DNA of 64,000 nucleotides from an uncultured Oscillibacter sp. (GCA_910589315.1 CAJUTB010000012.1:1-64000), one strand, 5' to 3'. Counted from the first letter of the stretch, positions 7,897 to 16,769 are shown. Translations and numbers: made by a program. Notes: generated from the sequence alone by a model not told the origin.

Positions 7897-8406
7897 ATGA
7901 AAGACGCCTTGACATTCCAAGCTCTTGATTCACGTTTAGGGGATCACGCGCCGTTTTTAACGTCGCTGTCTGATGGATTACAGGAAGAACTTCATATTAT
8001 CATCGCAGCGGCACAGATCGGAAATATAGGCGAAAATATTCCAGCTTTGGAAGGAACGGATGAAACTGCAAGGCAAACGCTCCTCGGAATTTTAGCAAAT
8101 TGCCGGCCAATCCAGGTGAATGAACAGTGTTTGTATGAAATATGCTTTCCCAATTACATTATCTATCAAATAAGGAACGAATCCTTTTGCTCATACGACC
8201 CGGAGGAAATCCGGCACGGCAGGCACCTGATGGTTTTTGAAAAATCAAAACTGCTCTCAAACATGGGAATTGTCACAGATGCCCAGCAGCTGGACGACGG
8301 CTCCTTCTATCCCGGTGAGTGGAAGCATTACGGAATATATACCCAAAATCATATAATTGATGTGGTCTCTCATGAGCCGCCGATTGTTTCTGTATCCGAA
8401 ATGTGA
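7897..8406 (+). CDS. Hypothetical protein, 169 aa
   Basis: I do not recognise this protein. The start is ATG at 7897, eight bases after ATGGAGGT (7881-7888). It is a soluble, acidic protein with no signal peptide or membrane segment. It has a helical N-terminal half (DGLQEELHIIIAAAQIGNIG) and a beta-looking C-terminal half ending in IIDVVSHEPPIVSVSEM. It stands alone between the divergent rnf operon and a repeat-containing gap. Its G+C content is visibly lower than that of the neighbours, which may indicate recent acquisition. Confidence 0.7.
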   Translation: MKDALTFQALDSRLGDHAPFLTSLSDGLQEELHIIIAAAQIGNIGENIPALEGTDETARQTLLGILANCRPIQVNEQCLYEICFPNYIIYQIRNESFCSYDPEEIRHGRHLMVFEKSKLLSNMGIVTDAQQLDDGSFYPGEWKHYGIYTQNHIIDVVSHEPPIVSVSEM

Positions 8407-8498
8407 GAAATCCTTCCCTTTTGCTGATAAAACGGAACATTGGAGGCTTTACTTCTCAAAGGGACCGCAATTGGGGAGTTTTCTATTCGGCGATTTTT

Positions 8499-8584
8499 TG
8501 TAGGGGGCGTGCTCTGTTCTGCCCCGTTCCTCGAAAACGTGGAGGGCTCGAAAGAACGGGAGGAGACAGAGCCCCTCCCCTACA
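8499..8584. repeat. MITE-like palindromic repeat
   Basis: About 31-base arms beginning TGTAGGGG and ending CCCCTACA (8499-8529 and 8554-8584) match at roughly 25 of 31 positions. They form a long hairpin with CTCTG/CAGAG and CCCGTTC/GAACGGG blocks. It lies in the 8407-8717 gap, which otherwise holds no gene. The structure resembles a small non-autonomous palindromic element. Confidence 0.6.
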
Positions 8585-8717
8585 TCTCATCCCCCTTATA
8601 AAATGCGCGAGAGGACACTCCCCCGCAATTTTCCACCCTTGCCAATTCCTCCAAAATGTGGTAGACTATTACAATTAGTTTATTTCCTTTGAAAAATGCT
8701 TTGGGAGGTCTTGCGAT

Positions 8718-9572
8718 ATGGCTGAACAAATTGACAGAGCACAAGAAAAATGGAAGGCGTCCAATCTCCTGCGTGATGCCCAGGTATCGCCGAAGCAGAT
8801 GACAGCGTTTTACCTTCTCCTCGTTCTCGCGCTGGATGTCGTGGATTCTTTTAACTTATACAGTATATTGGGCCGGTTTGTCACTGTTTTCATTTCCATT
8901 TTCTGTTTGCTCCTTTCCATCGTCCTCTCGGCGGGCTTCACCCTGTACTTTATGGCCATCCGCCGGGGCGAACGCGCCGAATTTCTCACGGTCTTCGACG
9001 GCTTTTCCTTCGTGGGCAAACTCATTGCCCTGGAAATCGTTACCTCATTCTTCATTTCCCTTTGGGCCCTTCTCTTTTTCATTCCCGGCGTCATTGCCGC
9101 CTACCGCTACCATTTCGCCGTTTACAATCTCTGCGAAAATCCTGACATTGGGGTTATGGAAGCGATCCGCATGAGCAAGCAGCAAACTTATGGCTACAAA
9201 AGTCAGCTTTTCCTGCTGCACCTCAGTTATTTCCCCTGGAATTTACTCTCCATGCTCCCCACGCTGATTGCTAATGCGATCATTTCCAGCAAATTTTCCC
9301 TTTCGGTTTCCATGGGAATGCCTGCCGCGTATACAGGTCTCTTCGGCTCTCCCATTACGGAATATTTGGGCATTCCAGCGTTTCTCTGGGTGATTATTCA
9401 AGGGCTTTGGTCTCTTGTAATTGCCATATTCTATCTCCCCCAGTTTCATTGCGTCAACCTTGCCTATTTTGAAACGGCCAAGCGCACTTCTCACATCGGC
9501 GCCAATATTCCTCCGGAAAACGGCGGGTACAACGGCGGCTGGAACGGCCCGGACGGTTTGGGCGGGTTCTAA
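8718..9572 (+). CDS. DUF975 family membrane protein
   Basis: The 284-residue product has about six hydrophobic segments. The cytoplasmic signature region FIPGVIAAYRYHFAVYNLCENPDIGVMEAIRMSKQ belongs to DUF975 proteins: a Pro-Gly turn after a helix, a Tyr-rich stretch, then MEAIRxSK. The tail is Gly/Asn rich (PENGGYNGGWNGPDG). GGGAGGT sits nine bases upstream of the ATG. The biochemical role of the family is unknown, and some relatives are linked to envelope homeostasis. It is monocistronic and ends at a hairpin terminator. Confidence 0.85.
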   Translation: MAEQIDRAQEKWKASNLLRDAQVSPKQMTAFYLLLVLALDVVDSFNLYSILGRFVTVFISIFCLLLSIVLSAGFTLYFMAIRRGERAEFLTVFDGFSFVGKLIALEIVTSFFISLWALLFFIPGVIAAYRYHFAVYNLCENPDIGVMEAIRMSKQQTYGYKSQLFLLHLSYFPWNLLSMLPTLIANAIISSKFSLSVSMGMPAAYTGLFGSPITEYLGIPAFLWVIIQGLWSLVIAIFYLPQFHCVNLAYFETAKRTSHIGANIPPENGGYNGGWNGPDGLGGF

Positions 9573-9605
9573 ACACATCGAAAATACGTGCAATTTTGCG
9601 AGGGA

Positions 9606-9640
9606 AAAAGCGGGAACCCATCGAGGGTTCCCGCTTTTTT
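9606..9640. terminator. Terminator between DUF975 gene and EFR1 gene
   Basis: AAAAGCGGGAACCC (9606-9619) pairs with GGGTTCCCGCTTTT (9625-9638), followed by a T run. The opposite strand also reads into a T run, so it can serve both convergent genes. Confidence 0.85.
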
Positions 9641-9641
9641 C

Positions 9642-9685
9642 CCGGGGCTCTGCCCCGGCCCCCGCCAGGGACGCGGCGTCCCTGG
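9642..9685. repeat. Two adjacent GC-rich palindromes
   Basis: CCGGGGCTCTGCCCCGG (9642-9658) and CCAGGGAC...GTCCCTGG (9665-9685) are back-to-back hairpins directly after the EFR1 stop. Their compact structure and position are typical of dispersed intergenic REP-like elements. Confidence 0.6.
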
Positions 9686-9693
9686 ACCCTCCA

Positions 9694-10521
9694 TCAAAAG
9701 AAAACTTCGTTTTCTTTCCGTTCCTGAAAGTTGGCCTCCAGCATCGCGACATGAGACAAAAACGCCTCATCGTCAAAATACTTTGCATGGTGCGTACACT
9801 TCCGTACGCACCGCTGGCATTTAATACAGGTTCCCGGCGTCTCCGCCACGTTCTCCAAGCGAATCGCCCCCATCGGGCACAGCCGGGCGCAAGCCCCGCA
9901 GTTGCAGCATTTTGACAGGTCTGTCTGCGGTTTGGCTTTCAGGAACTGCACCGGTTCTCCGTTTATTCCCTTCGGCACGTAATAGGGTGCGTTCGCATCG
10001 CCGGGAACCCGCACCGCCGGAGGAATTTCGGTCAGCCCCCGCACCTTTGCCGCGATATCCCGTGTAAACAGCTCCAGCTTTCGCCGGTCGTCGAAGTCTG
10101 GACGGCCCTCGCCCAGCTGGTCGGTGAAGGCGTGCCGTCCCGCAAACGCGCCCGCCGCCACGGTGTGGAAGCCTCCGGCCTCCAGTACGGCGCAAAGCTC
10201 CGCTAAGGAGTTATCATAAGCCCGATTGCCGAACGTCACCACCGGCACGGCCAGCGCGCCGCCGCCCCGCAGCCGCTGGAAATCCGGCAGCAGTTTATTC
10301 GGCAGTTTTCCCGCGTAAGTCGGGGAGCCAATGACCACCAGGTCCTCCGGCTCGAACGAAGGAGCTTCCGCCCGTTCCGCAGGCTTTGTGAAACCATGGT
10401 AAGTCAGGGAAAGTCCCAGTTCCTGCGCCAGAGTTTCCGCCAGCGTCCGGACCACCCGGTCCGTAACGCCGGTCGCGCTGTAATACACGGCCTGTATGGT
10501 TTTCAGTTCCAATCCGCGCAC
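9694..10521 (-). CDS. EFR1 family flavodoxin-ferredoxin protein
   Basis: This 275-residue protein has a flavodoxin-like N-terminal domain. YYSATGVTDRV is the phosphate loop, then VVIGSPTYAGKLP and VVTFGNRAYDN follow. The C-terminal domain carries two 4Fe-4S motifs, CCNCGACARLCP and CIKCQRCVRKC. The architecture is that of the EFR1 proteins of anaerobic Firmicutes, which probably move electrons between FMN and ferredoxin clusters; the partner is unknown. The start is uncertain: a GTG at 10521 is used, while an in-frame TTG four codons later would also suit. The 3' end forms a perfect AAAGAAAAC/GTTTTCTTT palindrome. Confidence 0.88.
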   Translation of the reverse strand: MRGLELKTIQAVYYSATGVTDRVVRTLAETLAQELGLSLTYHGFTKPAERAEAPSFEPEDLVVIGSPTYAGKLPNKLLPDFQRLRGGGALAVPVVTFGNRAYDNSLAELCAVLEAGGFHTVAAGAFAGRHAFTDQLGEGRPDFDDRRKLELFTRDIAAKVRGLTEIPPAVRVPGDANAPYYVPKGINGEPVQFLKAKPQTDLSKCCNCGACARLCPMGAIRLENVAETPGTCIKCQRCVRKCTHHAKYFDDEAFLSHVAMLEANFQERKENEVFF

Positions 10522-10535
10522 ATCCTTTCAAATGT

Positions 10536-10745
10536 TCACAGTGAGAAATCAGCTTCTTTCAGCCGCCCGGTATCCAGTGCCGCCGGACGGGGCGGCACCC
10601 GTTTCAGCGGGTCGTATTGGAAGGAGCGGCAGTGGTGCTCCACCGGAACAACGCCCCGTTTTACGCAGGCAACTTCCCGCTCGTTGAGCTGCTGTCCCCG
10701 TTTGCAGTACGCGCACCGGGGGTCGATATCTTTCCGAAAAAGCAT
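10536..10745 (-). CDS. Small cysteine-containing conserved protein, 69 aa
   Basis: Starting at the ATG at 10745, seven bases after GAGGAGG, the product begins MLFRKDIDPRCAYCKRG. It has CxxC near the N-terminus, two more Cys (VACVKRG, HHCRSFQYDPLKR) and a Pro-rich tail. I know similar small proteins from Oscillospiraceae genomes, without a function. The four Cys could bind a metal. An upstream in-frame ATG at 10769 reaches within a few bases of the Clp stop, so the two genes are likely co-transcribed. Confidence 0.78.
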   Translation of the reverse strand: MLFRKDIDPRCAYCKRGQQLNEREVACVKRGVVPVEHHCRSFQYDPLKRVPPRPAALDTGRLKEADFSL

Positions 10746-10773
10746 CCGGTTCTCCTCCTCTGCCGTCAAAATG

Positions 10774-13110
10774 TCAGTTCATTTTCACAAGATTCAGCCC
10801 GTCCTCCAGGCAGACCTTTCCATTTTCCGCCGTGGCCCGGATTGTGGTCACAGGGTCCTCATAGCTGTTGATGATTTTCGTCGCCATGGGGTCTTCCAGT
10901 TCCTTCTGGATGGTCCGCCGCAGGTTTCTGGCCCCGTAAGTCCGGGAGTAGGATTTTTCCGTGAGGAAATCCACCAGCGTATTGTCATAGGTAAACGTAA
11001 TTCCCTTTTCCCGCAGAGAGTCCGTCAGCTCGCCCAGCATAATCCGGGCGATGGCCTGGAAGTTCTCCTCGCTCAAACGGTTGAAGGTGATCACAGCGTC
11101 CACGCGGTTGATGAACTCCGGACGCAGGAACTGCTGTAAGGCTTTCATGGCCTTTTCGCTGTCCTGCTGGCTCAGGGACCGGTCAAAGCCCACCGTTCCC
11201 TCCTTTGTCGCGCTGCCCGCGTTGGAGGTCATGACGATGATCGTATTCTCAAAGTTCACCTTCCGGCCATGGGCGTCGGTAATCTCGCCGTCGTCCAGGA
11301 TTTGCAGCAGCACATTCAGCACGTCGGGATGGGCCTTTTCGATCTCGTCAAACAACACCACGGCATAAGGCTTCCGGCGGATTTTTTCGGTCAGCTGTCC
11401 CGCCTCGTCGTAGCCCACGTAGCCCGGCGGGGAACCCACAATCCGGGAAACGGAGTGCTTCTCCATGAATTCGGACATATCCAGCCGGATCAGCGCGTCC
11501 GGCGTATTAAAGAGGTCGCAGGCAAGCTGCTTCACCAGTTCGGTTTTGCCCACGCCGGTGGAACCGACAAAAATGAAGCTCACCGGCTTATGCTTTGGAG
11601 AAATGCCCACCCGGTTCCGCCGCACCGCGGCAGACACCGACGTAATTGCCTCGTCCTGGCCGATAATGTGTTCCTTCAGCCGCGTTTCCAGCTGCGAAAG
11701 CCGCTGGAACTCCTGCTCCCGAATACGGGACGCCGGAATTTTCGTCCAAAGCTCAATGACATGCGCCAAATTTTCCATCGTCAGCTGGGGCGCGCCTTTT
11801 TCTTCCAGCGTTTTCAGCTCTGTTTGGAGCTGGAGGTCCCGGCTTTTCAGCTCCGCCATCCGGGCATAATCCTCCTCGGATTTCTCCTCCTTCTCCTCCA
11901 GCATGGACCGTTCCTTGGCATAGTCGTCCAGCTCCCGCTGAATTTTCATCCGCCGGGAGATATCCGGGTCTTTCAGGTTCAGGTCCGAGCACGCCTCGTC
12001 GATCAGGTCAATCGCCTTGTCGGGAAGAAAACGGTCGGTGATATACCGTTCGCTCAGCAGCACCGCCTGACGCAGAATTCCATCGGAGAGCCGGACGCCG
12101 TGGTAGCTCTCATAGTTCGGCGCGAGGCCCTTCAAAATCTTGATGGAATCTTCAATGGACGGCTCGTTGATCGTAACCGGCTGGAAACGGCGTTCCAGCG
12201 CGCTGTCCTTCTCAATGGATTTGCGGTATTCGTTAAAGGTAGTCGCGCCGATGACCTGGATTTCCCCCCGGGACAGAGCGGGCTTGAGAATATTGGCGGC
12301 GTTCATGCTGCCCTCGGCGTCTCCAGCCCCGGCGATGTTGTGCACCTCGTCGATCATCAGAATGATATTGCCCAGACGCTTCACCTCGTCGATCAGGCCC
12401 TTCATACGGCTCTCGAACTGGCCCCGGAACTGGGTGCCCGCCACTAGGGCGGTCAAGTCCAGCAGGTAGACTTCCTTTTCCAGCAGCTTGAAGGGGACAT
12501 CCCCGTCAGCAATCCTTTGGGCCAGGCCCTCGGCAATGGCGGTTTTGCCCACGCCGGGTTCTCCGATCAGGCAGGGGTTGTTTTTCTGCCGCCGGTTCAG
12601 AATCTGCACCACCCGCTCGATCTCCTGGGTCCGGCCAATCACCGGGTCCAGCTTGCCGTCCTTGGCCTTCTGGCTCAGGGACAGGCAGTAGTTCTCCAGA
12701 TACTTCCGCTTGCCGTTTTTCGGTTCCTTGCGCTCCTTCTCCCGGCGTTCCCGGCTCTCGCCCTCGCCCTTGGAGGACGAAGAACCGTCGCCGCTGGAAA
12801 ACAGGCGGTTCAGGAAGGGGAACGTAGCGGTTTTGCCCTCCTCCTCCGGCTCGCCGTCGTCCTCGTCGCCGCCGGGCAGGTCCTCGATGTTTTCCACACC
12901 GTTCATGGCCTGCATCATCTCGCTGTTGAGTGTTTCCAGATCTTCGTCCGAAATACCCATCCGCTTCATCATATCATCCACCTGGGGCAGTCCAAGTTCC
13001 TTGGCGCACTTGAGGCACAGGCCCTCGTTGATGGTTTTCTCGCCGTCCATCTTGGAAATAAAGACCACGGCGACGTTTTTCTTACATTTTGAACAAAGTG
13101 TCGGCTGCAT
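10774..13110 (-). CDS. ATP-dependent Clp protease ATP-binding subunit (ClpE/ClpC-like)
   Basis: The ATG at 13110 is preferred over the GTG five codons upstream because GGAGGT sits seven bases before it. The 778-residue Hsp100 protein starts with a zinc-finger-like motif (C6xxC9, C32xxC35), as in ClpE. An acidic, Ser/Gly/Glu-rich linker follows. Then come two AAA+ domains with Walker A GEPGVGKT (about residue 183) and GSTGVGKT (about 514), and between them a UVR-like coiled coil (EREL..YAKERSMLEEKEEK). It lacks the two N-terminal Clp_N repeats of classical ClpC. It would unfold proteins for ClpP, which is not in the window. Confidence 0.92.
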   Translation of the reverse strand: MQPTLCSKCKKNVAVVFISKMDGEKTINEGLCLKCAKELGLPQVDDMMKRMGISDEDLETLNSEMMQAMNGVENIEDLPGGDEDDGEPEEEGKTATFPFLNRLFSSGDGSSSSKGEGESRERREKERKEPKNGKRKYLENYCLSLSQKAKDGKLDPVIGRTQEIERVVQILNRRQKNNPCLIGEPGVGKTAIAEGLAQRIADGDVPFKLLEKEVYLLDLTALVAGTQFRGQFESRMKGLIDEVKRLGNIILMIDEVHNIAGAGDAEGSMNAANILKPALSRGEIQVIGATTFNEYRKSIEKDSALERRFQPVTINEPSIEDSIKILKGLAPNYESYHGVRLSDGILRQAVLLSERYITDRFLPDKAIDLIDEACSDLNLKDPDISRRMKIQRELDDYAKERSMLEEKEEKSEEDYARMAELKSRDLQLQTELKTLEEKGAPQLTMENLAHVIELWTKIPASRIREQEFQRLSQLETRLKEHIIGQDEAITSVSAAVRRNRVGISPKHKPVSFIFVGSTGVGKTELVKQLACDLFNTPDALIRLDMSEFMEKHSVSRIVGSPPGYVGYDEAGQLTEKIRRKPYAVVLFDEIEKAHPDVLNVLLQILDDGEITDAHGRKVNFENTIIVMTSNAGSATKEGTVGFDRSLSQQDSEKAMKALQQFLRPEFINRVDAVITFNRLSEENFQAIARIMLGELTDSLREKGITFTYDNTLVDFLTEKSYSRTYGARNLRRTIQKELEDPMATKIINSYEDPVTTIRATAENGKVCLEDGLNLVKMN

Positions 13111-13215
13111 AGTTGTGACCTCCACGCGCCCTCAGGCGCTCTTATAGAAATATGCCTTCCATTTCAGAAGACTCCTCCGCAAAGCGGAGAATGCAAGCTC
13201 CGGCCGGAACGCTGC

Positions 13216-13935
13216 TCACGGCTTTTTGAGCGGAAGAAAACGGATGAACTCCGAAAAGGCGCGCAAGGGCGAATTGGCCGCAAAAAAGGCCAGTATCCGT
13301 CCGTGCTCCCCCGCAGTCAGGGATATGCCCATCTGCTGCATGACCCATGCCGCCGCAAACAGCAGCAGCGCGCCTTCCGCCATTCCCAGCAGGCCGCCGC
13401 CCCAGGCGTTCAGGCCGTGCAGGCCCGGCAGCTTGGTCAGCAGCTTCAAGGCCCGGATCAAGAACTGGAATCCGACCCGCAGGGCCAGGAACGACAGGAA
13501 ATACAAAATGCCGTGCAAAACGGAATACGCCAGACTCTCCACCACGGCGGAAGCGGCGGACACGCCCGCATCCCGCACGGTGTCCATCGCCCGTCCGGTC
13601 AGAGAATCCCGGACCTGCGCATCCAGCCCCAGGAGATCCAGCAATTCCTCAACCGGCAGGTCCAGCTCATCCAGCGGATTTCCCGGCATCCGTCCGGGAA
13701 ACGCATCGTGAATCGCCTCGTCCAAACGCATTTCAATCTGCTGCTCAATGACCGGCGCGGCCAGTTTCATCGCCTGGCCGGTGAGGGCGGTTGCAATCAG
13801 GTTCGCCCCCGCAAGAGAAACTACCGCGGCGGCCAGTCCGGCCAAGGCCCGCACAAGGCCCTTTGCCGCGCCGAAGTATGTAAAGCCAATCAGCACGGCC
13901 GCCGCAATCAGGTCTATTATAACAGGTGTCTGCAA
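13216..13935 (-). CDS. CvpA family membrane protein
   Basis: The start is TTG at 13935, eight bases after GGGAGGT. The 239-residue protein opens with IIDLIAAAVLIGFTYFGAAKGLVRALAGL, the hydrophobic start of the CvpA (colicin V production) family. A long hydrophilic, acidic insert follows (about residues 65-120, LDELDLPVEELLDLLGLD), then two or three further membrane helices. Family members are poorly understood and affect envelope stress and cell division in some bacteria. It sits between the Clp gene and the DUF5711 gene on the same strand. Confidence 0.85.
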   Translation of the reverse strand: MQTPVIIDLIAAAVLIGFTYFGAAKGLVRALAGLAAAVVSLAGANLIATALTGQAMKLAAPVIEQQIEMRLDEAIHDAFPGRMPGNPLDELDLPVEELLDLLGLDAQVRDSLTGRAMDTVRDAGVSAASAVVESLAYSVLHGILYFLSFLALRVGFQFLIRALKLLTKLPGLHGLNAWGGGLLGMAEGALLLFAAAWVMQQMGISLTAGEHGRILAFFAANSPLRAFSEFIRFLPLKKP

Positions 13936-13992
13936 ACTTTCCTACCTCCCTGTGTGTAAACGTTTTGTGAACATGGCCTAAATTTTTCACAT

Positions 13993-15171
13993 TTACGGCA
14001 AAAACAGGCTTGCGGAATCCCCCGACAACACCAACGCCGATCCATCCGGACGCATCAGGACGCCTTTGGCATAGTCCGTCCCCTGAAGCGAGGCATAGGG
14101 CTGCAAGTCGTCATTATAAATCACCAGACGGTCACTGTAAAGCGCCGCCAGATACCGGCCGGAAGCGGACAGGTCCAAAACCTCCTCCCGGATTTCCAGC
14201 GACCCGCGTTCTTCGCCGTTTTCATCCACCGTCACCAGCCGCCCAACGCTGCCGGAACGGTAGCGGTTCAGCAGCAGCGCGGAAAAGCCGTCGCCTTCCA
14301 GGGCATACTCCCGGAGAAACGCCCCTTTGTATGTATACGACGACAAAACCTCTCCCTCCGTACTGGCGCAGGTCAGGCAGGTGTCGGAAATCGTAATGAT
14401 TTTCCGCTCCTGCGCCGTCACCGCCGCGGTCAGGCCGCCGGTAATGTTGTAACTGGCGGTAGGCCCGCCCTGGGGTTCGTCGTACTCCGGCATATCGTAA
14501 AGAACCACGTTGCTTACAAACACGCCGTTTTCCTGTCCCAGCGCCACCGCCGCCAGCGTCTGCCCGGCCACGCAGGCATCCAGCACAAAACGCTGGGAGG
14601 AATCGAAAACAAACACCTGCACCTGATTGCGGTCATAAACGCTGACGCTGCCCTTGAACCCCTTTTTCCCGGACGTGACGGCCAGATAGCCGTCCTCGTT
14701 CAAGGACGCGGCTATAAACGGTTCCTCCTCGGTGGCGGACAGCTCGAAAATCACGCCGCTTGCATCCGCAAGATACAGCTCCGTACCGCCTATGTCGTAA
14801 GCAACCGCCCGTCCGCCGCCGCAGGAAAGCGCAGGAGACGGCAAATTGACCGGCTGGGACCAGACCGTCCCGCCGTGCTTGTCCAGAAGGCTGAAGGAGG
14901 TGTCCGACAGCACCAGCAGCTCCTCTCCCAACGCCGCAAAACGGTTTTTGGCGGAGGCGTCGTAATTGTATGAGATCGCGCTGCCGGTTTTTTCCGCCGC
15001 GCCGTAGTTCAGATAGCGGCGCAGAACGTCGAAGCCGGTGCCGTCCCGGTACGCCGCCAGAAGCACCACCAGCAGCACCGCCGCCAGCGTCAGGAAAAAG
15101 GTCAGAAAGCCGCTGTGATAGCTCTCCGCCTCCTCCTCATGTTTCGTTTTTTCCTTGCGCTCGTTACTCAT
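13993..15171 (-). CDS. DUF5711 family membrane-anchored protein
   Basis: The 392-residue protein has a charged N-terminus and one membrane helix (FLTFFLTLAAVLLVVLLAAY). A large extracytoplasmic domain of short repeated beta units follows (RFAALGEELLVLSDTSFSLLD, VAYDIGGTELYLADASG, RYLAALYSDRLVIYNDD), suggestive of a beta-propeller. This matches DUF5711 of Clostridia; its function is unknown. The start overlaps the truA stop by eight bases, so it is translated from the same message. A sensor or scaffold role is only a guess. Confidence 0.83.
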   Translation of the reverse strand: MSNERKEKTKHEEEAESYHSGFLTFFLTLAAVLLVVLLAAYRDGTGFDVLRRYLNYGAAEKTGSAISYNYDASAKNRFAALGEELLVLSDTSFSLLDKHGGTVWSQPVNLPSPALSCGGGRAVAYDIGGTELYLADASGVIFELSATEEEPFIAASLNEDGYLAVTSGKKGFKGSVSVYDRNQVQVFVFDSSQRFVLDACVAGQTLAAVALGQENGVFVSNVVLYDMPEYDEPQGGPTASYNITGGLTAAVTAQERKIITISDTCLTCASTEGEVLSSYTYKGAFLREYALEGDGFSALLLNRYRSGSVGRLVTVDENGEERGSLEIREEVLDLSASGRYLAALYSDRLVIYNDDLQPYASLQGTDYAKGVLMRPDGSALVLSGDSASLFLP

Positions 15172-15919
15172 TCAGCCGTCCATCCTCATACCAAAGTCTT
15201 GTCAGGTACAGCCCGCCGGGGGGCACTGTGGGACCGGCGGCGGTCCGGTCGCCCCGCTCCAAAATACCGGGAATGTCCGCCGGAAGCAGTTTTCCTTCCG
15301 CCGCATACAGCACCGTGCCCGTTATTGCACGAACCATATTATATAAAAACCCGTTTGCACAGACCTTCAATTCCAGCAAATCCCCGTTCCGCGTCACGTC
15401 GCACCAGTAAACGGTACGGACCGTGCTTTTCGTCTCCGTGCCCACGGAACGCACGGCCCGGAAATCGTGGGTTCCTACAAACATATGGGCCGCCTCGTTC
15501 AAAAACGCTTCGTCCAGACGCTTGGGGTAGAAATAGACGCGGTTGACGTAGAAAGGGTTTTTGAAACGGGAATTGTAAATCCGGTAGGTGTATTCTTTTT
15601 TCACACAGGACCCAATGGCGTTAAACGCCGGGTCCACCTCCACCGCCTCCCGGACGGCGATGTCCTCCGGGGTGTGGGTGTTGATGGCAAAGGGCAGGCG
15701 GTCCAGGGGAATCCGGGAATCCGTGCGGAAGTTGGCCACGTAGCGTTCCGCGTGGACACCCGCATCCGTCCGGCCGCAGCCGGTGAGGCGGACCGGACCG
15801 CCGCAGACCTTGCCGATGGCCTTTTGCAGCGTCTCGCAGACCGAGGACGCGTTTTTCTGCACCTGCCAGCCGTGATAGGCTGTGCCGTTATAGGTCAGTT
15901 TCAAGGCGATATTGCGCAT
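15164..15919 (-). CDS. truA: tRNA pseudouridine synthase A
   Basis: The ATG at 15919 follows GGAGAG and gives 251 residues, the normal TruA length; longer upstream frames are not conserved. KLTYNGTAYHGWQVQ is the N-terminal signature. GRTDAGVHA carries the catalytic Asp (D52), and NGFLYNMVRAITGTVLY is the C-terminal motif. It converts uridines 38-40 of the tRNA anticodon stem to pseudouridine. It overlaps the DUF5711 gene downstream. Confidence 0.96.
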   Translation of the reverse strand: MRNIALKLTYNGTAYHGWQVQKNASSVCETLQKAIGKVCGGPVRLTGCGRTDAGVHAERYVANFRTDSRIPLDRLPFAINTHTPEDIAVREAVEVDPAFNAIGSCVKKEYTYRIYNSRFKNPFYVNRVYFYPKRLDEAFLNEAAHMFVGTHDFRAVRSVGTETKSTVRTVYWCDVTRNGDLLELKVCANGFLYNMVRAITGTVLYAAEGKLLPADIPGILERGDRTAAGPTVPPGGLYLTRLWYEDGRLNE

Positions 15920-16132
15920 GGTCTCTCCTTCAATCAAGGCCAGGTGATTTCCGGCCAGAGCGAATCCGGACAACGCCGGAGGTACTTGTCCTGCTGAATC
16001 TGCCAGCCTTCCATCTGCTTTCCGCCGTCCAGGGAATAGCGGGGCCTTCATATGCCAGCGCGCCGGTTTGATACCGGCAGAAGGGCCGCCAGATCCCCGC
16101 AAAAGGCCGCAGCCGGAACCCATTCTTTTTCG
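15920..16132 (-). pseudogene. Possible decayed short gene between maa-like gene and truA
   Basis: About 213 bases lie between two minus-strand genes. One reading frame gives EKEWVPAAAFCGDLAALLP, a stop, then QMEGWQIQQDKYLRRCPD, which looks protein-like but has no start codon and is interrupted. Another frame has an ATG at 16136 and 68 Arg-rich residues (MTKKNGFRLRPFAG...). Neither matches a family I know. I read the stretch as a remnant or a small unrecognised gene, with low confidence. Confidence 0.25.
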
Positions 16133-16753
16133 TCATAGCTCCTGCAACGCCTCCCAGTCGATTTTCCGGCCGCGGTGGTAATAAATCCGGTCCCGCTCGT
16201 CCAGCTCCCGCAGCGCCCGGCAGGGCACGCCCGCCGCCAGCACGCCCGGCGGAATGTCCCGCGTTACCACGCTGCCCGCGCCGATTACGGCGTAATCACC
16301 GATGGTCACGCCTGGAACCACCACAACGCCCGCCCCCAGCCAGCAGCCCTTTCCAATGGAAACCGGCAGGTTATACTGATAGCCCTTGTTCCGCAGTTCT
16401 GGCAGAAAGGGGTGGTTCGCTGCCGCCAGCACCACATTCGGTCCGAACAGGGTGTAATCTCCTACATAAATGTGGGTGTCATCCACACAGGTAAGGCCGA
16501 AATTCGCGTAGACCTGTTTCCCGAGATGCACGTGATGTCCACCCCAGTTGGCGTGGAAGGGCGGCTCAATGTAACAGTTTTCCCCTACCTCGGCCAGCAT
16601 CTCCCGCAAAAGGCAGGCGCGGCGATCCAGTTCACTGGGACGGGTCTGGTTGTAATCATAGAGCAATTCCAAATACCGAAGCTGTTCTTCAAAAATCTCG
16701 TTGTCCATCGGGTCGTAGATTTCTCCGCTGTGCAGACGGTCGTAAGCCTTCAT
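16133..16753 (-). CDS. Sugar O-acetyltransferase (maltose/galactoside acetyltransferase type)
   Basis: The 206-residue protein has the N-terminal Mac domain (DRLHSGEIYDPMDNEIFEEQ) and a left-handed beta-helix of hexapeptide repeats. Catalytic-region motifs are NFGLTCVDD, FGPNVVLAAANHP and GKGCWLGAGVVVVPGVTIGD. It is expected to transfer acetyl from acetyl-CoA to a sugar hydroxyl; the natural substrate of such enzymes is usually unclear. The length matches LacA/Maa proteins. Confidence 0.9.
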   Translation of the reverse strand: MKAYDRLHSGEIYDPMDNEIFEEQLRYLELLYDYNQTRPSELDRRACLLREMLAEVGENCYIEPPFHANWGGHHVHLGKQVYANFGLTCVDDTHIYVGDYTLFGPNVVLAAANHPFLPELRNKGYQYNLPVSIGKGCWLGAGVVVVPGVTIGDYAVIGAGSVVTRDIPPGVLAAGVPCRALRELDERDRIYYHRGRKIDWEALQEL

Positions 16754-16769
16754 GATATCGTCCTCTCCC

